Origin: an uncultured Flavobacteriales bacterium
GTDB lineage: Bacteria; Bacteroidota; Bacteroidia; Flavobacteriales_D; Sanyastnellaceae
Assembly (NCBI GenBank): GCA_937967465.1
Contig: CALBSW010000100.1
Span: 1-51,526, forward strand
Direction: 5' to 3'
Length of the DNA: 51,526 nucleotides
A program made the position numbers and the translations under genes. The notes beneath the pieces are model-generated. The model was not told the origin of the DNA. It did not search any database and saw only the letters and a list, made by a program, of their open reading frames with translations. Of this stretch, positions 8,575-17,594 are shown piece after piece; position 1 is the first letter of the stretch, and each line of letters begins with the position of its first letter.

Positions 8575-10525
8575 GGGCATCCACCGCTTCGTCCTCGGGG
8601 ATGTTGCGCTGGACCACTTCCTTTTCCTTGTAGAGCGTGATTTTGCCGGGTCCGGTCCCGACGTAGCCGTAGTCTGCGTCGGCCATTTCTCCCGGGCCAT
8701 TCACGATGCACCCCATGATGCCGATTTTGACCCCTTTGAGGTGGTCCGTGACGGCGCGGATCTTGGCCGTCGTCTCCTGCAGGTCAAACAGGGTGCGCCC
8801 GCAGGACGGGCAGCTGATGTACTCGGTGCGGCTGATTCGGGTGCGCGTGGCCTGAAGGATGCCGAATGCCGTGCGGTTGAGCGACTGCAGTCCGCCATCG
8901 AGTCCCACATCGCCCGCCACCCAGATGCCGTCGCCATAGCCGTCGAGCAACAGCCCGCCGAGATCGGCTGCCGCCTTGAGTTGAAGCGCTTCGGCCGTGA
9001 GTCCATGCAAATCGTGGCGCACGATGACGGGGAGGGTGCAGCCAGCGTGGTCGAGCCGGAAGAAGGCGGCCCGCAAAGACAGGAGCGCATTGGGGCGGTC
9101 GGTGGAGAGCAGGAGCGTCACCGGGGTGCCATTGTGCTGGGCGAGTTCAGCGGCCCGCTCCAAGGTCAAGTCGTCCGCCTCCATGGACAGGAGGTTGAAA
9201 TGGGGGTCAAGCCCACCGTTTTCCAGGGCGGTGTCAAAGGCCGCGCGGGTCCACAGGGGGTGGTGCCGTTCGCGCTGTCCGCGGTGTTGGGACCACGCCT
9301 CTGCATCTTGGATGGCGGACAGCCAGCCCGGCAAGGCAAAGTCGCATGTCCGGTCGCCGACGAAGATGAGGTCGCACGCCGCATCGTCCGCCGCCCACTT
9401 GTCGAGGTCGGGTTGGTAGCGGTGGCCCAGACCGAAGAGGCCGGCTGCGGTCAACGGTCGGCCGGTCAAGTCATGGCACACCACAGGCACCTGCGTGCCA
9501 CCGACCCCGCCCACTGCCGTGGAGGTGCGGCGCCGATAGGTGTAGCGGTCGTGGTTTGCCGGCGCCGTGGTCGAGGCGGCGATGTCATCTGCCGCTTGCC
9601 GTCCGGACTCTGCGAGCTCGACCAGAAGTCGGGCCACGGGGATTTCGGCCTCCGGCGGTTCAGTCAGCGAGACGCGGACCGTGTCGCCGAGTCCTTCTGC
9701 GAGGAGGGTGCCGATGCCAACGGCGCTCTTGATTCGGCCATCTTCTCCTTCACCGGCTTCCGTGACGCCGAGGTGGAGCGGATAGGCCATGCCTTCTTCT
9801 TGCATCCGGTCGGCCAGCATACGGTAAGCCTGGACCATGACTTGCGGATTGCTCGCCTTCATGGAGAGCACGATGTCGTGGTAATCCTCGTCGCGACAGA
9901 TGCGCAGGAACTCCAGCGCGCTTTCCACCATCCCGAGGGGGGTGTCCCCGTAATGGCTCAGGATGCGGTCGGACAGGGACCCGTGGTTGGTGCCGATGCG
10001 CATGGCGCGCCCGAGGGACTTGCACTTGCGAACCAAGGGGGTAAAGCGCTCGCGGATGCGGGCCAATTCGTCCGCGTAGGCTTCGGCTGTGTAGTCGTGG
10101 ACTTCGAATTTTTTCTTGTCGGCGTAATTGCCGGGGTTGACCCGAATCTTTTCGACGTGGTCGGCCGCGATCTCTGCCGCATTGGGGGTGAAGTGGATGT
10201 CGGCGACGAGGGGCACACCGGCGTGCCCGGCCTCGTCCAATTGCGCCCGGATTTCACCGAGGGCGGCGGCCTCCTTTTTGCTGGGTGCCGTGATCCGCAC
10301 GATTTGACAACCGGCTTCAATCATCCGCAGAGATTCGGCCACGGTGGCCGCGATGTCCATGGTGTCCGCTGTGGTCATGGACTGCAGGACAATGGGGGCT
10401 TGTCCGCCGACGGTCACGCCCCCAATCTGGACAGGGCGTGTGGGCATCCGGTGGGGAGAAGGGTCGGGCGATTCCGGAGTCATGGGGCGAACAGGAGGTG
10501 GTTCAGAGCGGGGTTGAACGGGCAT
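8507..10525 (-). CDS. ispG: 4-hydroxy-3-methylbut-2-enyl diphosphate synthase, long form
   Basis: An iron-sulfur enzyme of the MEP isoprenoid pathway that reductively converts MEcPP to HMBPP. About 672 aa, the long three-domain form seen in plants and Bacteroidota, with an extra domain between the TIM barrel and the C-terminal [4Fe-4S] domain. The barrel starts at QIGGVTVGGQAPIVLQSMTT. The cluster ligands are visible in SCPSCGRT and GIMGCIVNGPGE. Four in-frame ATGs (10561, 10525, 10483, 10447) are possible. 10525 was chosen because a -7-like TACCTTCA lies 24 nt upstream; 10447 is the shortest start that keeps the catalytic domain. dxs, the first enzyme of the same pathway, is at the other end of the window. 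Confidence 0.96.
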   Translation of the reverse strand: MPVQPRSEPPPVRPMTPESPDPSPHRMPTRPVQIGGVTVGGQAPIVLQSMTTADTMDIAATVAESLRMIEAGCQIVRITAPSKKEAAALGEIRAQLDEAGHAGVPLVADIHFTPNAAEIAADHVEKIRVNPGNYADKKKFEVHDYTAEAYADELARIRERFTPLVRKCKSLGRAMRIGTNHGSLSDRILSHYGDTPLGMVESALEFLRICRDEDYHDIVLSMKASNPQVMVQAYRMLADRMQEEGMAYPLHLGVTEAGEGEDGRIKSAVGIGTLLAEGLGDTVRVSLTEPPEAEIPVARLLVELAESGRQAADDIAASTTAPANHDRYTYRRRTSTAVGGVGGTQVPVVCHDLTGRPLTAAGLFGLGHRYQPDLDKWAADDAACDLIFVGDRTCDFALPGWLSAIQDAEAWSQHRGQRERHHPLWTRAAFDTALENGGLDPHFNLLSMEADDLTLERAAELAQHNGTPVTLLLSTDRPNALLSLRAAFFRLDHAGCTLPVIVRHDLHGLTAEALQLKAAADLGGLLLDGYGDGIWVAGDVGLDGGLQSLNRTAFGILQATRTRISRTEYISCPSCGRTLFDLQETTAKIRAVTDHLKGVKIGIMGCIVNGPGEMADADYGYVGTGPGKITLYKEKEVVQRNIPEDEAVDALIELIRSHGDWVEAPDRASASA

Positions 10526-10549
10526 GGAACGCGAATGGCATTCCGTGGA

Positions 10550-10557
10550 TGAAGGTA
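10550..10557 (-). promoter_or_regulatory. Weak -7-like element for ispG (TACCTTCA)
   Basis: On the minus strand TACCTTCA resembles TAnnTTTG with two mismatches at the 3' end. It is positioned 24 nt before ATG 10525. There is no clear -33 element. Confidence 0.25.
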
Positions 10558-10649
10558 ACACCAGCGGGCACGCCCTGTTCTTTGATTCCCGTCGGTTGTG
10601 AGTTTGTGGCTGGGGGATGAACCCACCGCGACCGGAGGGGTTCCCTCAT

Positions 10650-10657
10650 TAGCTTCG
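10650..10657 (+). promoter_or_regulatory. -7 element for the VWA gene (TAGCTTCG)
   Basis: TAGCTTCG fits TAnnTT(T/C)G. It ends 9 nt before ATG 10667, so transcription would begin within a few bases of the start codon. No -33 TTG was seen at the expected distance. Confidence 0.45.
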
Positions 10658-10666
10658 GTGTCTTCC

Positions 10667-11788
10667 ATGCTCGGCTTTCAATTCCATGAACTGCGTCCAG
10701 ACCAGGACAAGCGATCGCCCTTTGAGCGGTTGCTCGAGATTTTCATGGAGGTCATCACCCACACCAGCGGAGATGTGGATGAAGCCATGGATTGGATGCG
10801 GGCGCTGGATGACCAATATGGGTTGACCGAGCCGGACTACACCTTGGATGACTTCCTCGAAGACCTGAAGGACAAGGGGTATTTGAGGGAGGCCACCGGT
10901 CCGGGTGGAGGCGGGGTCGAGTTGGGCTCCCGAGGAGAACAACAGATGCGCCGCCGCGCACTCGACCAGATTTTCGGCAACCTGAAAAAGGGCGCGCAAG
11001 GCCGACACCGAACCAAGGAACGCGGCCAAGGGGACGAGCCCAATGAAGACCGCCGGCCCTACCGGTTCGGTGACAAGCTCGACCAGGTGGACTTCGGGGC
11101 GTCTCTGCGCAATGCCCAGATCCATCACGGACCCGGCACCCGCAGTGGCCGGGGCGGGTTTCGCATGACCGAGGACGACCTCGTCGTGGAGGACCGAGAG
11201 CACAGGAGCACCACGTCGACCGTCCTGATGATCGACATCAGCCACAGCATGATCCTCTACGGAGAGGACCGCATCACCCCCGCCAAAAAGGTGGCGATGG
11301 CGCTGGCTGAATTGGTGATGGTGAAGTACCCCAAGGACACCCTCGACATTGTGGTGTTTGGCAATGACGCCTGGGAGGTCTCCATTGCGGACCTGCCCTA
11401 CCTGCAGGTGGGCCCTTACCACACCAACACCGTGGCGGGCCTCGAGCGCGCCATGGACATTCTCCGCCGCCGGAAAACGCCGAACCGGCAGATTTTCATG
11501 ATCACCGACGGCAAGCCCAGCTGCCTCAAGGAGCCCGACGGATACTACAAGAACAGCTGGGGCCTCGACCCCTACATCACGGGCAAATGCCACAACCTGG
11601 CGCGCCAGTGCCGCAAGCTGGGCATTCCCATCACCACCTTCATGATCGCCACGGACCCTGCACTGCAGGAGTTTGTCTCGGACTTCACCGAGGCCAACAA
11701 TGGCCGGGCCTTCTTCACCGGCCTGCAAGGCCTGGGCGACACCATTTTCGCCGACTTCGAACGAAACCGCCGCGGCAGAGCCCGCTGA
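10667..11788 (+). CDS. VWA domain-containing protein
   Basis: A 373-aa cytoplasmic protein. Its N-terminal 170 residues are helical and charged. The C-terminal half is a von Willebrand A domain with a complete metal-ion-dependent adhesion site: DISHS, a Thr in the HTNTVAG segment, and ITDG. It is followed after 6 bp by a chelatase-like AAA+ ATPase. VWA/AAA+ pairs of the MoxR or Mg-chelatase type act in metal insertion or protein remodelling, with the VWA partner contacting the substrate. The substrate here is unknown. ATG 10667 was chosen over an upstream GTG (10598) because the -7 box at 10650-10657 lies between them. Confidence 0.85.
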   Translation: MLGFQFHELRPDQDKRSPFERLLEIFMEVITHTSGDVDEAMDWMRALDDQYGLTEPDYTLDDFLEDLKDKGYLREATGPGGGGVELGSRGEQQMRRRALDQIFGNLKKGAQGRHRTKERGQGDEPNEDRRPYRFGDKLDQVDFGASLRNAQIHHGPGTRSGRGGFRMTEDDLVVEDREHRSTTSTVLMIDISHSMILYGEDRITPAKKVAMALAELVMVKYPKDTLDIVVFGNDAWEVSIADLPYLQVGPYHTNTVAGLERAMDILRRRKTPNRQIFMITDGKPSCLKEPDGYYKNSWGLDPYITGKCHNLARQCRKLGIPITTFMIATDPALQEFVSDFTEANNGRAFFTGLQGLGDTIFADFERNRRGRAR

Positions 11789-11794
11789 ACCGCC

Positions 11795-13273
11795 ATGTCA
11801 TCACATTCCCCCGACATCCAGACCCTTGGCGCCTTGCGCGCTTCCGGCTATACCCCGCGCACCATTTCCGCGGAAATCCGCGCCAACCTGATGGAGCGCA
11901 TCCAGTCCGGTGCGCCCTTGTTTGAAGGCATCGTCGGCTACGACGACACGGTGTTGCCCGATGTGCAACGCGCCCTGCTTGCCGGCCACAGCATGAACCT
12001 CCTTGGCTTGCGCGGGCAGGCCAAGACCCGCATTGCCCGCGGCCTGACCGACCTGCTCGACGAGTGGGTGCCGGTGCTGCCCGGTGCACCGCTTCCCGAA
12101 GACCCCATGGCGCCGATCACCGAGCAAGGCCGTGCCATGGTGGAAGCCGGTGGCGACGACACGCCCATCGCGTGGATGCACCGCACGGAGCGCTACGTGG
12201 AAAAGCTCGCCACCCCGGATGTCAGTGTGGCCGACCTGATCGGCGACATCGACCCCATCAAGGCGGCCAATGAAGGCCTCGACTACAGCGACCCCAGGGC
12301 GTTGCATTACGGCCTGATCCCACGGAGCCACCGCTGCATTTTCGCCATCAATGAGCTGCCCGACCTGCAGCCCCGCATCCAGGTTGCGCTGTTCAACATC
12401 CTTCAGGAGGGCGACATCCAGATTCGCGGCTTCCAGATGCGGCTGGACCTTGACATCCAGTTCGTCTTCACGGCCAACCCTGAGGATTACACCAACCGCG
12501 GCGCCATCATCACGCCGCTGAAGGACCGCATCCAGAGCCAGATTTTGACGCACTACCCAGCCTCCTTGGAGGAGGCGATGTCCATCACCGACCAGGAGGC
12601 CCAATGGCAGCCGGGTCAGGCGGATCGGGTGGCGATTCCGAGCGTGGTTCGCCGGGTGCTGGAGCGCATTGCATTCGAGGCGCGCGACAGCGAATACATC
12701 GACGAGAAGAGCGGCGTGTCAGCGCGCTTGCCGATCAGTGCCTTGGAGCACCTCGTCGCGGCGGGCGAGTTGCGCGCCCTGCGGAATGGGTCCAAGCGGA
12801 CCACGGTCCGGGTGACCGACTTGTTGGCCGTCGTGCCGGCCGTCAACGGCAAGGTGGAGCTGGTCTATGAAGGAGAACAGGAGGGGGCCGCCGGCGTGGC
12901 CCTCGCCCTGGTCAGCAAGGCCATCCGCCGAGAATTCCCGACCGTGTTTCCCGACCTCGAGTCCGTGAAGCGCGGCAAGGTGGAGGACCCCTACCAGCCC
13001 ATCGTGGCCTGGTTCAACCGCCATGACCTCTCGGTGTTGCGGGACCAGGCGGACGGGGAGTACGCAGCGGCGTTGGAGTCGGTGGACGGCTTGCGGGCCG
13101 TGGTCGAGAAATACTGCCCCGGCGTCGAGGGAGAAGAGGCCTTGGCCAACATGGAGTTTGTCCTTCACGGCCTCGCGGCGTACAATGAAATCGGGCAGTC
13201 CGTGGTGGGCAGCGATGTCACCTTCGGGGATCTGATCGGCAACCTGTTTGAACCGGACAGCGACGAGGAGTGA
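11795..13273 (+). CDS. AAA+ ATPase, Mg-chelatase ChlI/MoxR-like
   Basis: A 492-aa cytoplasmic ATPase. A Walker A variant GLRGQAKT occupies residues 71-78. The Walker B-like segment is CIFAINELPDL, with Asn-Glu in place of Asp-Glu. Sensor 1 follows in FVFTANPED, and FNILQEGDIQIRGF and PLKDRIQSQ resemble the ChlI/BchI and MoxR groups. It pairs with the upstream VWA gene (6-bp gap), the standard arrangement of chelatase-type motors. No chelatase H subunit or cobalamin/chlorophyll gene is nearby, so a true metal chelatase role is not supported. The stop overlaps the recO GTG start (GTGA). Confidence 0.88.
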   Translation: MSSHSPDIQTLGALRASGYTPRTISAEIRANLMERIQSGAPLFEGIVGYDDTVLPDVQRALLAGHSMNLLGLRGQAKTRIARGLTDLLDEWVPVLPGAPLPEDPMAPITEQGRAMVEAGGDDTPIAWMHRTERYVEKLATPDVSVADLIGDIDPIKAANEGLDYSDPRALHYGLIPRSHRCIFAINELPDLQPRIQVALFNILQEGDIQIRGFQMRLDLDIQFVFTANPEDYTNRGAIITPLKDRIQSQILTHYPASLEEAMSITDQEAQWQPGQADRVAIPSVVRRVLERIAFEARDSEYIDEKSGVSARLPISALEHLVAAGELRALRNGSKRTTVRVTDLLAVVPAVNGKVELVYEGEQEGAAGVALALVSKAIRREFPTVFPDLESVKRGKVEDPYQPIVAWFNRHDLSVLRDQADGEYAAALESVDGLRAVVEKYCPGVEGEEALANMEFVLHGLAAYNEIGQSVVGSDVTFGDLIGNLFEPDSDEE

Positions 13274-14010
13274 CCCCCTCTGAACCCCACCGCGACCGGG
13301 CCATTGCCCTGAGTACCGTGCGGCACAAGGACGGCGTGTCCATCCTTCGTGTCTTCACCCGCGAGCATGGCGTCATCGGGTGTCTCGTTCGCGAGGGCAC
13401 CAAAGGCCCGCGTCGCGCCAGGAACCTGCATGCACCGCTCTCCTTGCTCGAGCTCATCGGCTTGCGGGTCATGAAGGGGGACTTGTACAAATTTGACCGG
13501 GCCGAACGTCCACTTCCCCAGGAACGGACATTGCAGGACATCCCGCGCAGCGCAGTGGCCATGTTCCTCTCCGAGTTGGTCCTGAAGACCGTGGAATCGG
13601 ATGCGCCACACCCCGCCTTGTTTGATGCCATGTGGCGCACGGCGGTGGCGTTGGAGACGGAGTCGAGCTGTGCCCGGCTGCACCTCGCATTCCTTGTGGA
13701 AGCCGTGCAGGTGGAGGGGTTGAAGCCCGATGCGCCCGTCCTCCCGCCGGTGGGTGCGGGTCGGTTCAATCTGGCCACCGCAGAATGGGAACAAGGCCCT
13801 CCCATCGGGGATGACTTCCTTTCGCCTTCGGAGGCCACCGCTTTTCTTCGCATTCAAGGCACGGAAATTGATAAGGTGAAGTCCCAACCGCTTCCAGCCG
13901 ATGTCCGAAATCAGCTTGTGCTCCAGCATGTGCACTACCTCCAGCTCCACCTGTCCTCCCCGCGGGACCTCAAGTCGTGGGACGTGCTCCGCACCGTTCT
14001 GGCGGATTGA
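13270..14010 (+). CDS. recO: DNA repair protein RecO
   Basis: A 246-aa protein of the RecFOR pathway that loads RecA onto SSB-coated single-stranded DNA gaps. The N-terminal OB fold is recognisable in ALSTVRHKDGVSILRVFTREHG and the LSLLELI / MKGDLYKFDRAE segments; a helical C-terminal domain follows. The zinc cysteines of some RecO proteins are absent, as is common in Bacteroidota. The start is GTG 13270, overlapping the stop of the AAA+ gene (GTGA at 13270-13273). The stop at 14008-14010 abuts or overlaps the start region of the TonB receptor. Confidence 0.93.
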   Translation: MTPSEPHRDRAIALSTVRHKDGVSILRVFTREHGVIGCLVREGTKGPRRARNLHAPLSLLELIGLRVMKGDLYKFDRAERPLPQERTLQDIPRSAVAMFLSELVLKTVESDAPHPALFDAMWRTAVALETESSCARLHLAFLVEAVQVEGLKPDAPVLPPVGAGRFNLATAEWEQGPPIGDDFLSPSEATAFLRIQGTEIDKVKSQPLPADVRNQLVLQHVHYLQLHLSSPRDLKSWDVLRTVLAD

Positions 14011-16417
14011 TGCCGCGCGATGGGGTTGGCTGTGCTGGGCGTTGCTGATGTCCACCGGCTTGGCCGGCCAGGTCATCGAGGTCCGGGATGAATCCGGCAA
14101 TCCGGTGCCTGCCGCCGTGATCCAGAACAACATGGGGACGGCCAGGATGACCGATTTGGATGGCCGAATCGAATTGGACAGCCTGCTCCGCCAAGGCGAC
14201 ACGCTGGAAATCCGGAGCTTGGGTTTTGCCACGCGGTCCATGTCGATGCCGGCCCGGGCACTGGACATGGAAGTTCAGTTGTCCGCTGAGTCCGTGAACC
14301 TCAACGAGGTGGTCGTCGCAGTGGCCGAACCCGCCCGTCAGGCCATGGGAGCCACCACGGTGAGCCGCCTTTCCGCGGCGACCATTGCCCGGGAAGTACC
14401 GTCCAATGCCGCCACGCTGTTGTGGAATTCCGGGCAGGTCATGGTCCAGCAAAGCCAGCAGGGCGGAGGGTCTCCCATTCTTCGCGGGTTCGAGGCGAAT
14501 CGGATTCTCCTCGTGGTCGACGGGGTGCGCCTCAACAATGCGATTTACCGCAGTGGCCACTTGCAGAATGCCTTGACTGTCGACCCGTTTGCCGTGCGGT
14601 CCACGGAGGTGCGCCATGGCGCAGGGTCGGTCCAATATGGGAGCGACGCATTGGGCGGGGTGATCCACTATCGGACGCGCTCCCCCCGGTGGCAGGATGG
14701 CACCCGCGCCCGCGCACAGACTGCATTTTCTTCGGCCTCCCGTTCTCCAACCGTGCATGCGGACGCGGAAGTGACGCGGGGCCGGTTCGCCAGTTTCACG
14801 AGTGTGACCCACCGGCGTTATGGCGACTTGAGGATGGGCCGGTGGCGCCCGCATGGCTATGCCGAATGGGGAAAGGTGCCTTGGACCATCGCGTCCTCCA
14901 GCGTTGGCGTCGGGTATGCGGACGAGGCCACGCCCAACGCAGTGGACCACCTGCAGCCGGGCACGGGCTACCGGCAAACCGATGTGGTCCAGAAGCTGCG
15001 CTACGGCCGGATGGAACGGCATGTGGAAGTCAACCTGCAGCACAGCACGAGTTCGGATGTGCCCCGGTTTGATCGCCTCAACGATGCGGACGGGGATGGT
15101 GGTCCGAAGTGGGCCGAATGGAACTACGGCCCCCAGGACCGGACATTGGCTTCCCTGCGATTTTTCAGTGAGGTCCGGGGGTTGGGACGGGTGACGTTGA
15201 CCTCGGCCTGGCAGCGCGTGGCGGAAAGCCGGTTGAAGGCCCGCTTCGGCGCTGAGGACAGGGAGGTCCAGCAGGAAGGGGTGGATGTGGCGAGTCTGCA
15301 GTTGGACATTGATCATCGGATCGGCTCATGGAGGGTGGCCTACGGGGGACATTGGGACCACCAGCGCGTCCGCTCGGAAGCTTGGATGGAACGCCGATCG
15401 GACGGGCTCCGCTTGCCGGAAACCGTGTTGACCCGTTACCCGAATGGAGGGTCCACCATGGGGTCCGTCTCCGCCTATGGTGCGCTGTCGCGCCCTTGGA
15501 GGAATTGGTTCTTCGAAGGGGCAGCCCGCGCTCAGAGAGGGTGGTTGGACGCACGGTTCGAAGATCAGGTGGGGTTGCAGCTGCCCTTTGATCGGGTCGG
15601 ATATGACCGCGGTTCCCTGACTGGCAGTGGCACAGCCCATTGGCAGCAAAATGGCCGGGTCGGTGCCCACGCCCAATTGGCCACGGCATTTCGCAATCCC
15701 AATGTGGACGATGTCGGCAAGGTGCGGGCCAAGGACGGATTTGTCGTCGTGCCGACGGACAGCTTGAAGCCCGAGCGCCTGTACAGCGCAGAAATCGGGG
15801 GATTCTGGCGTTCTTCCAACCGCCGCTTGACCACCCGCTGGGCCGGCTTTGCCACCGCACTTCGGGACGCCATCCAACCGGTCGACAGCGCGCTCTCCCT
15901 GCCCGGTGGTGGAACGCAAGCCACGTTGGTCGTGGAAGGGGACACCAGCCAGATCCAGGTTCAAGCCAACATCGGGCGGGCGACCATCATGGGCATCCAG
16001 GGCCAAGTGGTGTACAAGACAGACAACGACTGGCGGTTTCGGGCGACTTACAACGTGACGCGCGGCCGCGATGCGGAGGGCCGCCCCCTGTCGCACATCC
16101 CGCCCGCTTTCGGGACGTGCACCGCAGCGCGCAGCTGGACGTGGCTGACCTTGAACAGCCACCTGCGGTGGAGTGCGTGGAAGCGCGTGGAGGATTACGG
16201 ACCGGGTTCGACGGACAACCTCGCAGAGGCCACCGTGGATGGCACACCAGCCTGGTGGACGGTGGGACTCGACCTCGATGCGCGGTTGACCGAGCGCACC
16301 ACGTTCAGTGTGGGCGTGCACAACCTGATGGACCGCCACTACAAGGTGTTCGCCTCCGGAATCAGCGCGGCGGGGCGGGATTGGAGGATCGGCCTGCGTT
16401 GGCGGCCTGCCGCTTGA
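14006..16417 (+). CDS. TonB-dependent outer membrane receptor (heme/siderophore-type)
   Basis: An outer-membrane active transporter of about 800 aa. After a signal-like stretch (WGWLCWALLMSTGLAGQ), a CarboxypepD_reg-like domain covers the first ~90 residues. A plug domain follows, with GGSPILRGFEANRILLVVDGVR and GSVQYGSDALGGVIHY, then a beta-barrel ending in the LMDRHYKVFASGI region. This plug sequence resembles the Bacteroidota heme/hemoglobin-receptor branch, but the substrate is inferred only. The start is unclear: the first in-frame ATG that avoids recO (14048) lies inside the signal peptide, and ATG 13928 or 13901 would overlap recO by 83-110 bp. The extent given begins at an ATT (14006) overlapping the recO stop and includes the whole signal peptide. 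Confidence 0.85.
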   Translation: MDAARWGWLCWALLMSTGLAGQVIEVRDESGNPVPAAVIQNNMGTARMTDLDGRIELDSLLRQGDTLEIRSLGFATRSMSMPARALDMEVQLSAESVNLNEVVVAVAEPARQAMGATTVSRLSAATIAREVPSNAATLLWNSGQVMVQQSQQGGGSPILRGFEANRILLVVDGVRLNNAIYRSGHLQNALTVDPFAVRSTEVRHGAGSVQYGSDALGGVIHYRTRSPRWQDGTRARAQTAFSSASRSPTVHADAEVTRGRFASFTSVTHRRYGDLRMGRWRPHGYAEWGKVPWTIASSSVGVGYADEATPNAVDHLQPGTGYRQTDVVQKLRYGRMERHVEVNLQHSTSSDVPRFDRLNDADGDGGPKWAEWNYGPQDRTLASLRFFSEVRGLGRVTLTSAWQRVAESRLKARFGAEDREVQQEGVDVASLQLDIDHRIGSWRVAYGGHWDHQRVRSEAWMERRSDGLRLPETVLTRYPNGGSTMGSVSAYGALSRPWRNWFFEGAARAQRGWLDARFEDQVGLQLPFDRVGYDRGSLTGSGTAHWQQNGRVGAHAQLATAFRNPNVDDVGKVRAKDGFVVVPTDSLKPERLYSAEIGGFWRSSNRRLTTRWAGFATALRDAIQPVDSALSLPGGGTQATLVVEGDTSQIQVQANIGRATIMGIQGQVVYKTDNDWRFRATYNVTRGRDAEGRPLSHIPPAFGTCTAARSWTWLTLNSHLRWSAWKRVEDYGPGSTDNLAEATVDGTPAWWTVGLDLDARLTERTTFSVGVHNLMDRHYKVFASGISAAGRDWRIGLRWRPAA

Positions 16418-16432
16418 TGGCGGCTATCTTCG
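16399..16432 (+). promoter_or_regulatory. Promoter of holB (TTG...TATCTTCG)
   Basis: -33 TTG is at 16399-16401 and -7 TATCTTCG at 16425-16432, with 23 bp between them. The -7 box ends only 4 nt before ATG 16437, so the mRNA should be leaderless or nearly so. The promoter lies across the 3' end of the receptor gene. Confidence 0.55.
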
Positions 16433-16436
16433 GGGC

Positions 16437-17561
16437 ATGGGAGCGGAACGCGTGGCCATCGGCCAGGAAGCATTGGCCAACCGGCTGGCCCGACATGCGG
16501 AGGAAGGCAGTTTGGCCCATGCCCTCCTGCTCACCGGTGTGCCCGGTCGCGGCGGATTGGCCTTGACCCTCGCCCTCGCCAAACAGTTGCACTGTCAGAC
16601 GAGTGACGCTGCGCCCTGCGGCACCTGTCCGGCTTGTCAGCAGCACGACCAGCTGCAGCACCCGGATTTGCATTTCACTTTCCCGGTCGCCAAGCAAGCT
16701 GGCAAGGACAAAGCCCTGAGCAGTGACCAGCTCGAGGTCTGGCGGGAGCTTTTGATGGAAAAGGGCCCCCACATCGACATGGTGGACCTGAGGGAGCGGA
16801 TGGCATTGGGCAACAAACAGCCCTACATCTCCGTCCATGAGGCCCAGGACATCCAGCGCCGGCTGTCTTTGACCGCCCACGCCGGCGGGTGGAAGGTGCA
16901 GGTGATTTTCGGCGCGCAATTCATGCGCATCGACACGGCCAACAAGCTCTTGAAGTTGCTGGAAGAGCCGCCGAAAAAGACCTTGTTCGTCTTGCTGGCC
17001 GACAACACGGAGGCCCTGCTTGCGACCATCCTGTCGCGCACACAGATCATCCCGGTCCCGCCCATCTCAAGTGAGGCGATCCGGCAGCAGTTGCAGACAG
17101 AGGGGGGCGCTGCGGAGGCCGTTTCCGACGCCGTGGCGCTGTGCGATGGCGACCTGGCCGAGGCACGGCGGCTCATGCTCTCTGACGCCGCGGAGGAATT
17201 CGAGATGTACGTGGAGTGGATGCGGACGTGTTACGCGCGGGACGGCCGAAAGGCCGCTGGCATGGCGGACCGTTTCCACGACCTGGGCCGGGAGGCGCAA
17301 AAGCAATTTCTCGCGTACGCACTGCACATGGTGCGCCAGTGCATTGTCGGCAATTACGGCGCCAAGGGGGCCGTTCGACTTCGGGCAGCAGAGCAGGGAT
17401 TCGCCAAGAAATTCGCAGCATTCATTCACCACGGAAACGTCATCGACATGCAGTCCATCCTGGAGCGTGCAGCGCGTGAAGTGGCGGGAAACGTCTACGG
17501 TCGGACCGTCTTTCTCGATTTGAGCATGCGGATGATGGAACTTCTTCACCGACCCAAATAA
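16437..17561 (+). CDS. holB: DNA polymerase III subunit delta'
   Basis: A 374-aa subunit of the clamp-loader complex that loads the beta sliding clamp at replication forks. The zinc module CGTCPAC is visible near residue 60, together with HPDLHFTFP, a SRIDTANKLLKLLEEPP-like segment (IDTANKLLKLLEEPP) and TILSRTQIIPVPP, all characteristic of HolB. The P-loop position reads GVPGRGGLAL, lacking the GKT, as expected for the non-ATP-binding delta' subunit. ATG 16437 begins 19 bp after the receptor stop, directly behind a strong -7 box. Confidence 0.94.
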   Translation: MGAERVAIGQEALANRLARHAEEGSLAHALLLTGVPGRGGLALTLALAKQLHCQTSDAAPCGTCPACQQHDQLQHPDLHFTFPVAKQAGKDKALSSDQLEVWRELLMEKGPHIDMVDLRERMALGNKQPYISVHEAQDIQRRLSLTAHAGGWKVQVIFGAQFMRIDTANKLLKLLEEPPKKTLFVLLADNTEALLATILSRTQIIPVPPISSEAIRQQLQTEGGAAEAVSDAVALCDGDLAEARRLMLSDAAEEFEMYVEWMRTCYARDGRKAAGMADRFHDLGREAQKQFLAYALHMVRQCIVGNYGAKGAVRLRAAEQGFAKKFAAFIHHGNVIDMQSILERAAREVAGNVYGRTVFLDLSMRMMELLHRPK

Positions 17562-17579
17562 GCGGGCTTCGGAGGGCCC

Positions 17580-17587
17580 TATCTTCG
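17580..17587 (+). promoter_or_regulatory. -7 element for ricT (TATCTTCG)
   Basis: TATCTTCG lies 18 nt after the holB stop and 47 nt before ATG 17635. The predicted transcription start is near 17593, just ahead of a GC-rich hairpin. No -33 TTG at normal spacing. Confidence 0.5.
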
Positions 17588-17594
17588 AGGGTGT

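Noticed and set aside
8507..10525. ispG about 300 aa longer than the E. coli enzyme, looking like a fusion.
   Set aside because: The long form with an inserted domain is normal for Bacteroidota, Chlamydiae and plants.
16425..17587. Reading the recurring TATCTTCG octamer as a dispersed repeat element.
   Set aside because: The copies share only the octamer and lie before genes, which fits a promoter -7 element better than a mobile repeat.
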